DNA of 64,000 nucleotides from CAZOOR01 sp964581505 (GCA_964581505.1 CAZOOR010000005.1:14384-78383), one strand, 5' to 3'. Shown: positions 45,213 to 55,259, counted from the first letter of the stretch. The notes: generated from the sequence alone by a model not told the origin. Numbers and translations are program-made.

Positions 45213-45359
45213 TTATTTATATGCTTTTGTTAAATTACCTTTTTTGGTATGAATTCCGGCATCTTGCAGAAACTTCTGTGCTTTTTGTTTTGAAGCCAAT
45301 AATTCTTTTCTGAATTTTTTTAATTCTTCTATATACTTTTTTTGCTCTTCTTTATCCAT
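45213..45359 (-). CDS. Small putative antitoxin, 48 residues
   Basis: Read directly from the sequence: ATG at 45359-45357, TAA at 45215-45213. The product starts MDKEEQKKYIEELKKFRKEL, strongly charged and helical, then has a compact motif FLQDAGIHTKKGNLTKAYK. I recall similar tails in short genes next to ART-like proteins of this type. Located directly upstream of the toxin-like gene, as in many toxin-antitoxin operons where the antitoxin comes first. Function is inferred from size and position. Confidence 0.6.
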   Translation of the reverse strand: MDKEEQKKYIEELKKFRKELLASKQKAQKFLQDAGIHTKKGNLTKAYK

Positions 45360-45518
45360 TGTATCTTCAATTATTCATTGATTAACTGATTATAAACATC
45401 AAATTTACACAATTTAATTTATTTATACAAATATCCAGCTATTTGAATGTCAAATTATAAAAAACAAACTCCAAATAATTTAGTCTGATAATAATTCCGA
45501 GTAATATTTAAATAACAA

Positions 45519-46805
45519 TTACTTCTTCTTCTGTTCTTCGATTTTATCGGTATTGATTTCGATTTTTGGCGATTTACTATTTTCATTAGCATTCTTGGGG
45601 GTTGCTCGCATCCATTCGCCATATTTATATAGCTCTTCGAGACGGCATGACCAAACAAGCTTATTGTCATAAGCGGTAATGTCAGGACAACCGTCACACA
45701 TATTCATCTCACCGTTTTCCAGATGGTCAACCGGTTGTATTATCATTATCGATTGATAATATACCCTTGAGAAAAATGCTTTCGGATTAGAAATAAATGT
45801 GCGGAAATATTCTTTTGCCGCTTTCAGCACACCTTTGTCCATAAACGACAATAGGAAATACGAACGGGCGCGTTTGATAATTGCAGGAGAAGCATACGCC
45901 ATATAGCTATCTGTAAAAATATGCTTAAATGTCTGGGCTAACTCCATAAATTTCGGACCAACATAAGCAAATACCTGATGTTTGTTTGCAATCCTACCAC
46001 TCAATAGCCACTTAAAAGTATCCGGCTTGATAGTCCCGTTCAGGAAAGCACAAGGCATAAAATTAGGTTCAACAGTGCGAATCAAATCAACAAGCTGTGG
46101 CGAAGTTAATTCGGAACGCTCGGGGCTGTCCTCCTTGTTGTAGAATAAATTATCCAGACTGATTTTTTCTTTGCCTGCATAATAATCATATTCATTCCTG
46201 AATGCCGCCCGATAAAGAATAAATACCATTAGATGTATCATATCAATATGCTCTTGCGACCACTTCACCAACTCGGGTACATATTGCATATTTTCGGGAT
46301 ATACGGTCATATTGAACGAACAAGATAAATTGCCTTCCGTTTTTAGCATTTTTGCAAGTTTGTAACGAAGTTCATTTAGTTCCAATTCATTCTTCCCGTT
46401 CCAGCCGGCTCGCTTCTGTCCGCTGTCAATATGGAAAGTAAACCCCGTAACGCCTGCTTGCTTTAATTTGTGCAAAAGCTCGGGAGTGAGCAGTTCTCCG
46501 TTGGTATTAATAACAGGTTTCCACCCCATCTCTTTTACCATTTTGACAATTTCGAGAATATGCGGGTGCATCAATGGCTCGCCACCGGCAATTGAGACTG
46601 AGTCGGTTTTACGATTTTTCTTAAATAGTAGAAGCTGTTGGCGGATTTCATCTAAGGGAAGATGAGAATTTTTTCTATTCTCACGGTAGCACCCATCGCA
46701 ATACAAATTACATTGGCTTGTTGGTTCCAACCAAGAAATCGCATTGTCTGCTAAGCTCCACGGCAAGCGATAGAGCGTTTCGGGTGTAAATGTTAAATCG
46801 TCCAT
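45519..46805 (-). CDS. Radical SAM protein with C-terminal cysteine motif
   Basis: 428 residues. The radical SAM cluster is CNLYCDGCYR, the GGE motif is SIAGGEPL and the strand INTNGELLTP follows. A second Cys set near the C-terminus, MCDGCPD, and a later Cys in WSCRLEEL suggest an additional cluster as in SPASM-like proteins. The final 25 residues are Lys/Asn/Glu-rich and probably unstructured. It is transcribed away from the act operon. I do not know the substrate. Confidence 0.78.
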   Translation of the reverse strand: MDDLTFTPETLYRLPWSLADNAISWLEPTSQCNLYCDGCYRENRKNSHLPLDEIRQQLLLFKKNRKTDSVSIAGGEPLMHPHILEIVKMVKEMGWKPVINTNGELLTPELLHKLKQAGVTGFTFHIDSGQKRAGWNGKNELELNELRYKLAKMLKTEGNLSCSFNMTVYPENMQYVPELVKWSQEHIDMIHLMVFILYRAAFRNEYDYYAGKEKISLDNLFYNKEDSPERSELTSPQLVDLIRTVEPNFMPCAFLNGTIKPDTFKWLLSGRIANKHQVFAYVGPKFMELAQTFKHIFTDSYMAYASPAIIKRARSYFLLSFMDKGVLKAAKEYFRTFISNPKAFFSRVYYQSIMIIQPVDHLENGEMNMCDGCPDITAYDNKLVWSCRLEELYKYGEWMRATPKNANENSKSPKIEINTDKIEEQKKK

Positions 46806-47086
46806 TTTTCTTCTACCTTCAAATAAAATAAATCAATAATACATATCCCGTTTTATCGTTTGAAAATCAAGATTATTGTTAAATACTATTATTAATTTCT
46901 TGTATTTTCCTATTGGAATGATGTTGCTCACTATGTTCAATCCTGTAAATCTATTCGGAAAATGATAATAAATATTATAATACTCAAACTTATCTGCAAT
47001 TGCTTTTTCAAAATTTATTAAATTGAGTTTTTAGAAAAAAATGAAAACGGATATTTATTTTGACAGCACCAAAGGCAAATATTATT

Positions 47087-47761
47087 ATGCGTATGGCAAA
47101 ACTTTTCTGGTTGCCAACTATGCTGTTGATTATATCCATAGTCTATTCGCGTATGAATTCCGATATTAGCTATTCACCCGAACAAGTTGTAGCGTTTTCT
47201 CACAAAGTACATTCGGGAGATTATCAAATCAAATGCCTATTCTGCCATACACAAGCCGAGAGTAAATCATTCTCGCCGATACCTACAACGCGAACCTGTA
47301 TGGTTTGCCATGTTGCATTGCGGAGCGAGTCCGAAGCGATAAAACCACTTGCGGATAGCTACGATACGGGACGTCCTCTACACTGGATTCGTATCTACAA
47401 ACTCCCCGAATATGCAAAATTTAACCACGATATTCATTTAGCGGCAAATATTGACTGTTCATCTTGTCATGGTAATGTGGAAAAAATGGAAAAGACAAAA
47501 CACAAACGTGATTTTACTATGTCTTGGTGCATCGATTGTCATCGTAAACCTATTGAGAATATTATCCCGAGCCGCGAAATAAGCGGGATTTTCGTTCAAC
47601 CTTCAAATCAATTTCAATCATTAGTTCAGGCTCAATTTCACCCGAAAACAAAGCCGGCTTACGGTGCTTATATTAATGAACAAGTATTTAACAAATATGG
47701 AATTAAATCGGCGAAACAGCCGGACAGAGGTCCCGAGAACTGTTCCGCTTGTCATTATTGA
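47087..47761 (+). CDS. actA: Alternative complex III subunit A, pentaheme cytochrome c
   Basis: About 224 residues: one N-terminal membrane helix (LFWLPTMLLIISIVY) then five CxxCH sites (CLFCH, CMVCH, CSSCH, CIDCH, CSACH), the heme count of ActA. It belongs to the quinol:electron acceptor oxidoreductase ACIII, periplasmic side. ATG at 47087 is favoured over an upstream TTG, with AAGG 11 bases before. actB begins right after its stop. Confidence 0.9.
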   Translation: MRMAKLFWLPTMLLIISIVYSRMNSDISYSPEQVVAFSHKVHSGDYQIKCLFCHTQAESKSFSPIPTTRTCMVCHVALRSESEAIKPLADSYDTGRPLHWIRIYKLPEYAKFNHDIHLAANIDCSSCHGNVEKMEKTKHKRDFTMSWCIDCHRKPIENIIPSREISGIFVQPSNQFQSLVQAQFHPKTKPAYGAYINEQVFNKYGIKSAKQPDRGPENCSACHY

Positions 47762-47763
47762 TT

Positions 47764-50475
47764 ATGCAAAGACGTGATTTTATCATATCGCTTTCCTCTG
47801 CAATAGCAACCATAGCCACGGCTTGCCGTAAGCCTGTGCATAAAATTATTCCTATGGTTATGCCTGATGAAATTAGTCAAACAGGCGAGGCGGTTTATTA
47901 TAATACTATTTATCCCCACTATGGAATACCTTATGGTATCAGTGTGAAAACTCGCGAAGGACGCCCGATAAAAATTGAGGCAAATCCCTTATCGCCAATT
48001 AATCCCAATGGTACAAACGCAACTATTCAGGCGGCTATCTATTCTCTATATGCTCCGCCGCGTTTCAGAAAAGCAATTGTAAATAATTCAGAAATCGAAT
48101 TAAATACTGCACTGAATCATATCGAAGATAAAATATCACAACATAAGGATAATGCTAATATCCTTATACTTAGCGAGCATAGTAATTCACTGATATTAAA
48201 GAAATTGAAAAATGTTCTTAGTAATAGAATGCAATCAGTTCGGTTCTTTGAGTTTCCTAGCACAGCCGAAGCGGATATTCCTTTGTCATTTTTTGATACT
48301 ATTTCTTCAGGCAAAAAGAAGAAATATATTATTTCGCTTGGTGCCGATTTACTCGGTTCATCAAAATACTCAATTTTGTTTCAGCATCATTTATTCGCTC
48401 AAGACGCAAATAATAATATTGAGATTTTAACGGCAGAACCTATGCTTAGCCAAACAGGCATAGGCTCTTCAATACGCGAAACACGCAATCCTAATGAATT
48501 AGAAATGCTTGCGGCACTTATTTTACAGAAAATAAGCAAGAATAAATCAATATCAACTCCGCCATTTCCCATAATTCCGCGTGAATACAGCTACCTCAAT
48601 AATTCCCAAATAATTAAACTAATTGAGCAAGAACCCGATGCAGAATTCTTCCTTTTCTGTGCCGATTATTTAAGCGATATATCGCAAGCAATAGCAAGTA
48701 AAATCAATGGTTTTGCCAATATTTTACAAACTGCCCGTTATTTGAATGAACGCAAACGACTGGAAAACAGTATATCAAAAAACAGCTTGCTTATCTTTCT
48801 CGAGTATAATCCATATTACTCAGATATGGCAGTTGCTCGCATTGCAGATTCGCTGCCAAAGCAGAATAGAATTGCTTTATCGCAATACTATGATGAGACA
48901 GCCGCTAACTCCGGCATACATATACCTGCAAGTAATTTCCTTGAAAATTGGGACTTGCTCAAATATCATGCTGATAATAAATTATTTATCCAACAGCCGG
49001 TAGTTCAAAAATTAAACAAGCATTCCATATCATCACTTGATTTCTTGCTAAGGCTCTTTACTAATCGGAATGCAGAGTTCAGCGATGAATATTTATATTT
49101 ACGTAAAGTCGTTAATCTTGATAGAATAACTTGGAGAAAAGCATTACAAACAGGTCATTTTCCCCCTACCAATCAAGACATATTTGGAGATACTGTACAG
49201 GATACAAGTCTCGCTTATACTCAACTTCATCATTTTGATTTACAAAGTAATAATAATGCTATTAGCCTTATTGTTATTCCGTCCGTATATCAATATTACG
49301 GACTTGAACCCGATAATCCCTACTTGCAGGAACTGCCCGACCCGCTGAGCAAGCTGAGCTGGAATAATGCGGCAATGCTCGGCAAACGGATTGCCGATAA
49401 GTTTAATTTAGCACAAGGAAGCATTATCAGTATTTCCATTGCCGGTAAAACAATAGAACTCCCCGTATATATTTGTAAATCTTGTTCAGATGATGTTATT
49501 CTCGTTGAAGCAGGATTTGGGGCAAGAACAAATAATGTTCATTCGGAAATCGGAACAAATATTATGCAAATATTGCCCGATAAATTTAATTTGCTACTCT
49601 CGGATATTTCTATAAGAAATACGGGCAAACAAGCGGATTTATCTATTCATAATCCTACAAAATATATTGATTTGGCTAAAAGTATCGTAAATATTAACTC
49701 GGACGAATTACTGAAATTAAAGAACAAGAAACACAAAAGCCGAAAACCGTATCCGACTTTTCGCAAAGAATTTGAATACCTATCGACAAAGTGGGAAATG
49801 CAAATTGAATTATCCAAATGTACCGGATGCAGCGCCTGCGTTGTTGCTTGCCAAATTGAGAACAACATACCAATAGTTGGCGATAATGCAATTAGGAAAA
49901 ACAAATCAATGTATTGGTTGAATATCAATAGCTATGTCTATAATTATCAAGATGATATTGTTGGCGAGTTCGAACCGCTTATGTGCCAGCAATGCGAAAA
50001 TGCACCCTGTGAAACCGTTTGTCCTGTCGCGGCTACAACTCATAGTCCCGAAGGTATTAATGAAATGACATATAATCGTTGTGTTGGCTCGCGTTACTGT
50101 ATGGTTAATTGTCCCTATGAAATCAGGGTGTTTAATTATGGCGATTATACAAAAGATATTAAAGCACCGTTAGAACTCCTTCTAAATCCTGATGTTACTG
50201 TCAGAAGCAAAGGCGTATCCGAGAAATGTACTTTCTGCGTACAGCGCATTAATGAGTACGAAAGAAATAGCCAACTTGGGAATAATCCTAAAATGGTACA
50301 AACTGCATGCCAACAGGTATGTCCCAGCGGCGCAATCAGTTTCGGTAATATTTTATCAAATAAATTTAAAATAAATAGAGAAGGATACAAATTGCTCGAA
50401 AGTTTAAATACTTCACCTGCAATTACTTATATATCTAAGTTCAGAAATGCTCACAAGAAAAAAAACATATATTGA
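47764..50475 (+). CDS. actB: Alternative complex III subunit B, molybdopterin-fold plus Fe-S domain
   Basis: About 904 residues. It starts MQRRDFIISLSSAIATIATAC, a Tat-like signal with RRDF. The large N-terminal part resembles the molybdopterin oxidoreductase fold; in ACIII this binds no molybdenum cofactor. The C-terminal 250 residues hold the ferredoxin-like clusters: CTGCSACVVAC, CQQCENAPCETVCP, CVGSRYCMVNCP and CTFCVQR. This fusion of two subunits is the ActB pattern. It overlaps actC by 29 bases. Confidence 0.9.
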   Translation: MQRRDFIISLSSAIATIATACRKPVHKIIPMVMPDEISQTGEAVYYNTIYPHYGIPYGISVKTREGRPIKIEANPLSPINPNGTNATIQAAIYSLYAPPRFRKAIVNNSEIELNTALNHIEDKISQHKDNANILILSEHSNSLILKKLKNVLSNRMQSVRFFEFPSTAEADIPLSFFDTISSGKKKKYIISLGADLLGSSKYSILFQHHLFAQDANNNIEILTAEPMLSQTGIGSSIRETRNPNELEMLAALILQKISKNKSISTPPFPIIPREYSYLNNSQIIKLIEQEPDAEFFLFCADYLSDISQAIASKINGFANILQTARYLNERKRLENSISKNSLLIFLEYNPYYSDMAVARIADSLPKQNRIALSQYYDETAANSGIHIPASNFLENWDLLKYHADNKLFIQQPVVQKLNKHSISSLDFLLRLFTNRNAEFSDEYLYLRKVVNLDRITWRKALQTGHFPPTNQDIFGDTVQDTSLAYTQLHHFDLQSNNNAISLIVIPSVYQYYGLEPDNPYLQELPDPLSKLSWNNAAMLGKRIADKFNLAQGSIISISIAGKTIELPVYICKSCSDDVILVEAGFGARTNNVHSEIGTNIMQILPDKFNLLLSDISIRNTGKQADLSIHNPTKYIDLAKSIVNINSDELLKLKNKKHKSRKPYPTFRKEFEYLSTKWEMQIELSKCTGCSACVVACQIENNIPIVGDNAIRKNKSMYWLNINSYVYNYQDDIVGEFEPLMCQQCENAPCETVCPVAATTHSPEGINEMTYNRCVGSRYCMVNCPYEIRVFNYGDYTKDIKAPLELLLNPDVTVRSKGVSEKCTFCVQRINEYERNSQLGNNPKMVQTACQQVCPSGAISFGNILSNKFKINREGYKLLESLNTSPAITYISKFRNAHKKKNIY

Positions 50476-51742
50476 AAACATAGTAAGCGGCGAATATTTA
50501 AACGGAAAACTCAATTTTCGCTATATTGTCGCTCTGTCTGTTTCGTCGGTTCTATTGATTATTGGCGTCCTTGCATTATGGTACACTTTGCAAGACGGGC
50601 TAATAATTTGGGGGATTGATAATAATATCTCTTGGGGATTTGCCATAATAAATTTTGTATTTTGGATTGGTATAGCCCATGCGGGTACTCTAATATCCGC
50701 TATACTGTATTTATTAAATCAGGAGTGGAGAATAAGTTTCAACAGAATGGCGGAACTTATGACTATTATTGCAATTAGCATAGCGGCAATATTCCCTCTA
50801 ATACATACCGGAAGACCATGGTTTGCGACATATTGGCTATTGCCGTATTACAATCAAATGGGATTGCTACCGAATTTCAAATCTGCACTGAGCTGGGATA
50901 TTGTTGCTATACTAACATATTTTCTTCTTTCTCTCATTTTCTTTTACATAGGTCTCCTACCGGATTTATCTCTTTTAAGTTCAAAGATTAAGAACAAAAC
51001 AGTTAATAAATTATATAGATTTCTATCTGATTTCTGGCACGGCACTAAGGAACAATGGGAAGCTCACAGAGCAATATATTTGATTATTGCCGGATTGGCA
51101 ACACCCCTTGTTATATCCGTGCATTCAATTGTATCATTCGATTTCTATGTAACACTCGTAAAATCTTGGCATACGGCAATATTGCCGCCATATTTTGTTC
51201 TCGGTGCTATTTTCTCCGGCTTGGCTATGGTCAATGTTATCACTATATTTTACAATTATTTAAATAATTCACTTGATAGCATTAATATAGTTCATTTTGA
51301 TAAATTAAATAAGTTGATGCTATTTACTTCACTCGCAATAGCATTCATCTATTTCATTGAGTTATCCACAGCCTTTGTGGATAACAAGTGGACAACAGAC
51401 TTTGCCCCGTTGATAAGTGGTGGAATATATGTGTATTTAATGTTAATATTCAATGTCGCATTTCCTTTATTCCTTGTATTCAAAAGAATTAGACGCAACA
51501 AGTTAATAGTATTTATTACAAGTATCTTGGTACTTATTGGTATGTGGCTGGAAAGATATGTTATTATTATCACAGGACAAGAGGGAGCAACAAGTACTGT
51601 GGAAAACCCACTATACACCGCAACCATAATTGATTATATGTTAGTGGCTGGTGCTTTTGGTGCATTCCTTTTATTATTTCTACTTATCGCAAAGATTTTC
51701 CCTATTAATTCAATTAGCGAAAGGGTTATTGATGAACAATAA
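50447..51742 (+). CDS. actC: Alternative complex III subunit C, NrfD/PsrC-like membrane protein
   Basis: 431 residues with about ten helices. Family marks: WGIDNNISWGFAIINFVFWIG, then HAGTLISAILYL, FPLIHTGRPW, and the second-half ALSWDIVAIL and SVHSIVSFDF. ActC is the quinone-binding integral subunit related to NrfD and PsrC. It overlaps actB at its start and actD at its end (11 bases), consistent with one message. Confidence 0.92.
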   Translation: MLTRKKTYIENIVSGEYLNGKLNFRYIVALSVSSVLLIIGVLALWYTLQDGLIIWGIDNNISWGFAIINFVFWIGIAHAGTLISAILYLLNQEWRISFNRMAELMTIIAISIAAIFPLIHTGRPWFATYWLLPYYNQMGLLPNFKSALSWDIVAILTYFLLSLIFFYIGLLPDLSLLSSKIKNKTVNKLYRFLSDFWHGTKEQWEAHRAIYLIIAGLATPLVISVHSIVSFDFYVTLVKSWHTAILPPYFVLGAIFSGLAMVNVITIFYNYLNNSLDSINIVHFDKLNKLMLFTSLAIAFIYFIELSTAFVDNKWTTDFAPLISGGIYVYLMLIFNVAFPLFLVFKRIRRNKLIVFITSILVLIGMWLERYVIIITGQEGATSTVENPLYTATIIDYMLVAGAFGAFLLLFLLIAKIFPINSISERVIDEQ

Positions 51743-52214
51743 GTACTGTTATTCAATAAAAGAAATCAATGATGCCGAACTAATTGTCAATCATCTTGAT
51801 TACAATGGAATTGCTTTTGATTATCAATCAAATTACCCGATAATTCATTCGAGAGAAATCACCCGCAGTTCAAGGAATATCCCGCGAATTGCATTGTTAG
51901 CCGCAATGTTAGGTTTTATAGGAACTATTGGCTTTGAGTATTGGGCTGGGACTTATTATCTACCGCTTAATATTGGCAATAAACCGTACTTCTCAATTGT
52001 TACAGCCCTACCCTATGCCTTTGAAATAGCCGTCTTATTTGCAACAGTAGCATCGTTTATACTCTTTCTGCTGATTAGCAAAAGAGATAATCGGCAAACT
52101 GTCCGCAAGACTAACGCCGTCTATTTCTATATTGATAATGATTATATAGATGATTTTAATAAATTTTGTGCAACTAATAAGATAGAATACGAAATCTGTG
52201 AGCCAATTGATTAA
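51732..52214 (+). CDS. actD: Alternative complex III subunit D
   Basis: About 160 residues, DUF3341 type: an N-terminal soluble part (DYQSNYPIIHSREI), two helices (IALLAAMLGFIGTIGFEYWAG; ALPYAFEIAVLFATVASFIL) and a C-terminal part facing the cytoplasm. The longer open frame from 51651 is not used; MNNKYCYS at 51732 overlaps the actC stop in the usual way. It ends in overlap with actE. Confidence 0.85.
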   Translation: MNNKYCYSIKEINDAELIVNHLDYNGIAFDYQSNYPIIHSREITRSSRNIPRIALLAAMLGFIGTIGFEYWAGTYYLPLNIGNKPYFSIVTALPYAFEIAVLFATVASFILFLLISKRDNRQTVRKTNAVYFYIDNDYIDDFNKFCATNKIEYEICEPID

Positions 52215-52791
52215 AATATTAAAAATCCTGCTATTGTTCCTGCCATATATGCTATTGGCTGTGTATTTGATTGTGCCTGATTTCTATTCTATTTTTCACG
52301 GAACAAGGATTGAGGCAGTCTCGGATATGCAGGAACAAACCAAATTGCTTCCGCAAGAGCCGTGTAGATTTTTCGCAGATTCCGCCTCTATGCTCCACTC
52401 TCCAAAATATTCAAACCCGACAGACAGAGCAAAATACCCCTTTGGGCAAATGGAATACGATTCGGCGTTCACATTCGCTAATCCTTTGCCGGCTGTTCCT
52501 TATGTAATTGCTCGCGGCAAAAATCGATTTGAGACCTTTTGCGTTCCCTGCCATGGGAATAATGGCAAAGGATTAGGGCTTGTGATTAGCAAGCCTAAGT
52601 TAGATGATGACGAAGAGGGTTTTCCGCCCCCTGCCGATTTGACGAGCAAACATACAATAATGCTGTCGGATAGCAGATTGTTTCATATTCTCAGTGCGGG
52701 ACAGAATCTTATGTTTCCCGTCAATAATAGAGTAAGCGAAATAGACAGATGGGCATTGGTGCTATACATCAGGGAATTACAAAAGAAATAA
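52198..52791 (+). CDS. actE: Alternative complex III subunit E, monoheme cytochrome c
   Basis: 197 residues: N-terminal helix (LLLFLPYMLLAVYLIV), then one heme site CVPCHGNNG and a candidate axial Met in LMFPVNNR. GTG start at 52198 overlapping actD. In other genomes an actF (second NrfD-like subunit) and oxidase genes follow; here the next gene is on the other strand and unrelated. Confidence 0.88.
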   Translation: MSQLIKILKILLLFLPYMLLAVYLIVPDFYSIFHGTRIEAVSDMQEQTKLLPQEPCRFFADSASMLHSPKYSNPTDRAKYPFGQMEYDSAFTFANPLPAVPYVIARGKNRFETFCVPCHGNNGKGLGLVISKPKLDDDEEGFPPPADLTSKHTIMLSDSRLFHILSAGQNLMFPVNNRVSEIDRWALVLYIRELQKK

Positions 52792-52816
52792 AGAACAGGC
52801 TGTTTTCTTTTTAGGA

Positions 52817-53839
52817 TTACCATATCTTTCTAATAATACCATTTTTTATTTTATCAATAATATCTTCATCATTTTGAATACCTGTCTGTAATAGATAGGC
52901 ATGAATAGTCGAAATAATAGTATTTCCTTCTTGGGGAATAAATGCCCAACCTTTTATCCGGTTATTATTATTATCATATAGAATATTATTGTTATTCATA
53001 ATAATATGAGAAAATATTCGACCATAAGGGCTATATCTTCTACCAAGTTCGAAAAGGACATTTGAATCAAACTTGGAAGTTCTTGAAATTGAATTATTAT
53101 TAATAATATTACGATGCAACTCTTCGGGAAGAATCATTTGTCTAAACTTAATATTAAACCTTACTGTATGCATTAATTGGCTGGGTGTTGTAATATCGGA
53201 GGATTGAATATTAAGTGATACAATTTTTGTTTTAAATAAATCAATAACATCAATAGCATGGTGAGTTCCAATTTCATTATCCAAATGCCTTGATAGGACA
53301 TTTGCACTTACCAATCGTTGATGATTTCCAATATCTTCTGACCTACGAACAATGACAAAATCATTATCAATTAAATTTGACAAATCGTTTCCTGCCATTG
53401 TACTAATAATAGAAGATAAAGCATGCGTATTACAAGATACAATTTGAACAAATTTCTTTTTAAATATTACTTCATTATTTATTCCTGTCATAAAAGGAAT
53501 GCCAAAACCATTTTCGCTACCTTGAGCAGAACATCCTTTTAAATTTATTAAGGATTTATATAGTTTCTTGTTTTTCAAACCAAATGAATTAGCATTGCAA
53601 TCAAAAATATAGTCAATATCATTAATGACATTTTCAATATCTAAATAGTTCGGATTATTCATTGTACAAACTTTAACGCCTTTTTCAATTAGAATATCCA
53701 ATTCGGTTTGGTTCCAAGGATTTATTGATGTATTCTTTAAGGCATAAATTTCAGATATATGAAGCAATGACTTATAATCGCTTAATATATTTATAAGAGT
53801 TTGTCCTATATTTCCAATTCCATTAACAAGTATTTTCAT
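52817..53839 (-). CDS. Archaeal-type (type II) GAPDH-like dehydrogenase
   Basis: 340 residues. N-terminal Rossmann motif NGIGNIGQTL, catalytic-type Cys in VSCNTHAL, then VIVRRSEDIG and GTHHAIDVIDL, the order seen in archaeal type II glyceraldehyde-3-phosphate dehydrogenase, but it diverges elsewhere. The C-terminus is Asn-rich. Its start abuts the phosphoglycosyl transferase stop, so they form one operon. A role in making an unusual precursor for surface glycan is an inference; central glycolysis is less likely in this setting. Confidence 0.62.
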   Translation of the reverse strand: MKILVNGIGNIGQTLINILSDYKSLLHISEIYALKNTSINPWNQTELDILIEKGVKVCTMNNPNYLDIENVINDIDYIFDCNANSFGLKNKKLYKSLINLKGCSAQGSENGFGIPFMTGINNEVIFKKKFVQIVSCNTHALSSIISTMAGNDLSNLIDNDFVIVRRSEDIGNHQRLVSANVLSRHLDNEIGTHHAIDVIDLFKTKIVSLNIQSSDITTPSQLMHTVRFNIKFRQMILPEELHRNIINNNSISRTSKFDSNVLFELGRRYSPYGRIFSHIIMNNNNILYDNNNNRIKGWAFIPQEGNTIISTIHAYLLQTGIQNDEDIIDKIKNGIIRKIW

Positions 53840-54340
53840 CTATTTTGTGAATTTCCCAATAATTGGAACAAATAAAGTTTTAAATAATATACTTAAATCT
53901 AAATACATACTTCGATTTCTTACATATTTTAAATCATTTTGAATTGATAACTCCGCATCACAAATACCAGATAGTTGGGCTATACCAGTGATACCGGGTT
54001 TAACGCTCCATCTTTCGTTAAATTGAATATTATTCCAACCCAATCTATCAATATCAGATTTTGTAAGCGGTCTTGGTCCCACAAAAGCCATATCACCTTT
54101 AATGATATTATAAAGCTGTGGTATCTCGTCTAATCCAAGTTTTCTAATAATTCGTCCTATAGGAATAATCACATTGTTTTCCATTGTTTTGAATTTATAT
54201 ATCATAAATTCCTTTTTATCTTTTCCAATTCTTTTTTGTTTAAATATTACATTCGCTCCTGATTGAAAAAATATTATCAGAGCAATTATCAACGATAATG
54301 GCGCACTTAGAACTAACAATATAATTGCAATAAATTTCAT
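53840..54340 (-). CDS. Small phosphoglycosyl transferase (PglC/WcaJ catalytic domain)
   Basis: 166 residues, only the catalytic core: a re-entrant N-terminal hydrophobic segment, FKQKRIGKDKKEFMIYKFKT in two parts, the Asp-Glu dyad in LDEIPQL, and FVGPRPL. It transfers a sugar phosphate to undecaprenyl phosphate and starts glycan assembly. The stretch between FKTM and GRIIRK is much shorter than usual. First gene of the pair with the GAPDH-like gene. Confidence 0.85.
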   Translation of the reverse strand: MKFIAIILLVLSAPLSLIIALIIFFQSGANVIFKQKRIGKDKKEFMIYKFKTMENNVIIPIGRIIRKLGLDEIPQLYNIIKGDMAFVGPRPLTKSDIDRLGWNNIQFNERWSVKPGITGIAQLSGICDAELSIQNDLKYVRNRSMYLDLSILFKTLFVPIIGKFTK

Positions 54341-54357
54341 ATCAATATTTACGTTTA

Positions 54358-55248
54358 TTATCCTTTATTGAGTATATGTAACTTAGACCTTGTATCTTCA
54401 TTAAAATCTGAGAACAAGTTCATTTCATTTATTCCGATTCTTTTATCTTCAATATTATAATTAGAAATAAATAGTTCTTTACCCTTTTGATTGCCGTTTC
54501 TCCCTACATTACGCATTCCATAAGTCAAATCCCATTCCTTGATGATGGCAAATGAAAATAAATCACGAATATACTTGCTGTCATCGTAAGTTATCAGCCA
54601 TTTGTGTTTTGTATTTTGTAAACAATTGGCAAATCTTTCGTGGTCAAATGACTTATGTAATTTACCATTTTTACCGTATAATGCAGATTTAGTAGCCGAA
54701 TAATATGGTGGGTCAAGAAAAATAAATACATTTTCCCCATCTTCATTTACTACATTTTGATAATCACAATTAGTAATTTTTGTATTTTTTAAAAGCGTTG
54801 ATAAAGATAGAACTCTCTCAATGCTTGATTGCGTAAAGCGTTTATTAAATGCAGAATTTGAAAAACCACCGCTTTCTGTTGTACCGGAAAAAGTAATACG
54901 ATTAAAAACAAAAAATGCCGCTGCTTTATTCAATTCATTGAAACTATCAATATTTTCAATCAAATAATGATGTAAATCTTTTCCGATTTTTGAGTTATCT
55001 TTCCAATATTGAATTTGCCGAAGCAATTTGTCAGGACTTATTTGTGCGTGTTTCCAAAAATAATACAAATTATCATATATATCATTTATCCAAAATCTTT
55101 TAGTCGGATATTTCTGTTTTAGATAAATATATACAGAACCACCACCGACAAACGGCTCCCTAAATTCGTCAAAGTCAGGTATTAACGGAGCAATAGATTT
55201 TATTGCTTTGCTTTTACCTCCCGGATATCGTAACGGGCTTTTTATCAT
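54358..55248 (-). CDS. Orphan DNA adenine methylase (D12 class)
   Basis: 296 residues. SPLRYPGGKSKAI and EPFVGGGSVYIYL (AdoMet-binding FxGxG) plus catalytic FLDPPYYS place it with Dam/D12 N6-adenine methyltransferases. There is no restriction gene next to it. Composition is as AT-rich as its neighbours. It may be a solitary regulatory methylase or mobile-element cargo. Confidence 0.92.
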   Translation of the reverse strand: MIKSPLRYPGGKSKAIKSIAPLIPDFDEFREPFVGGGSVYIYLKQKYPTKRFWINDIYDNLYYFWKHAQISPDKLLRQIQYWKDNSKIGKDLHHYLIENIDSFNELNKAAAFFVFNRITFSGTTESGGFSNSAFNKRFTQSSIERVLSLSTLLKNTKITNCDYQNVVNEDGENVFIFLDPPYYSATKSALYGKNGKLHKSFDHERFANCLQNTKHKWLITYDDSKYIRDLFSFAIIKEWDLTYGMRNVGRNGNQKGKELFISNYNIEDKRIGINEMNLFSDFNEDTRSKLHILNKG

Positions 55249-55259
55249 TATTTATTTTT

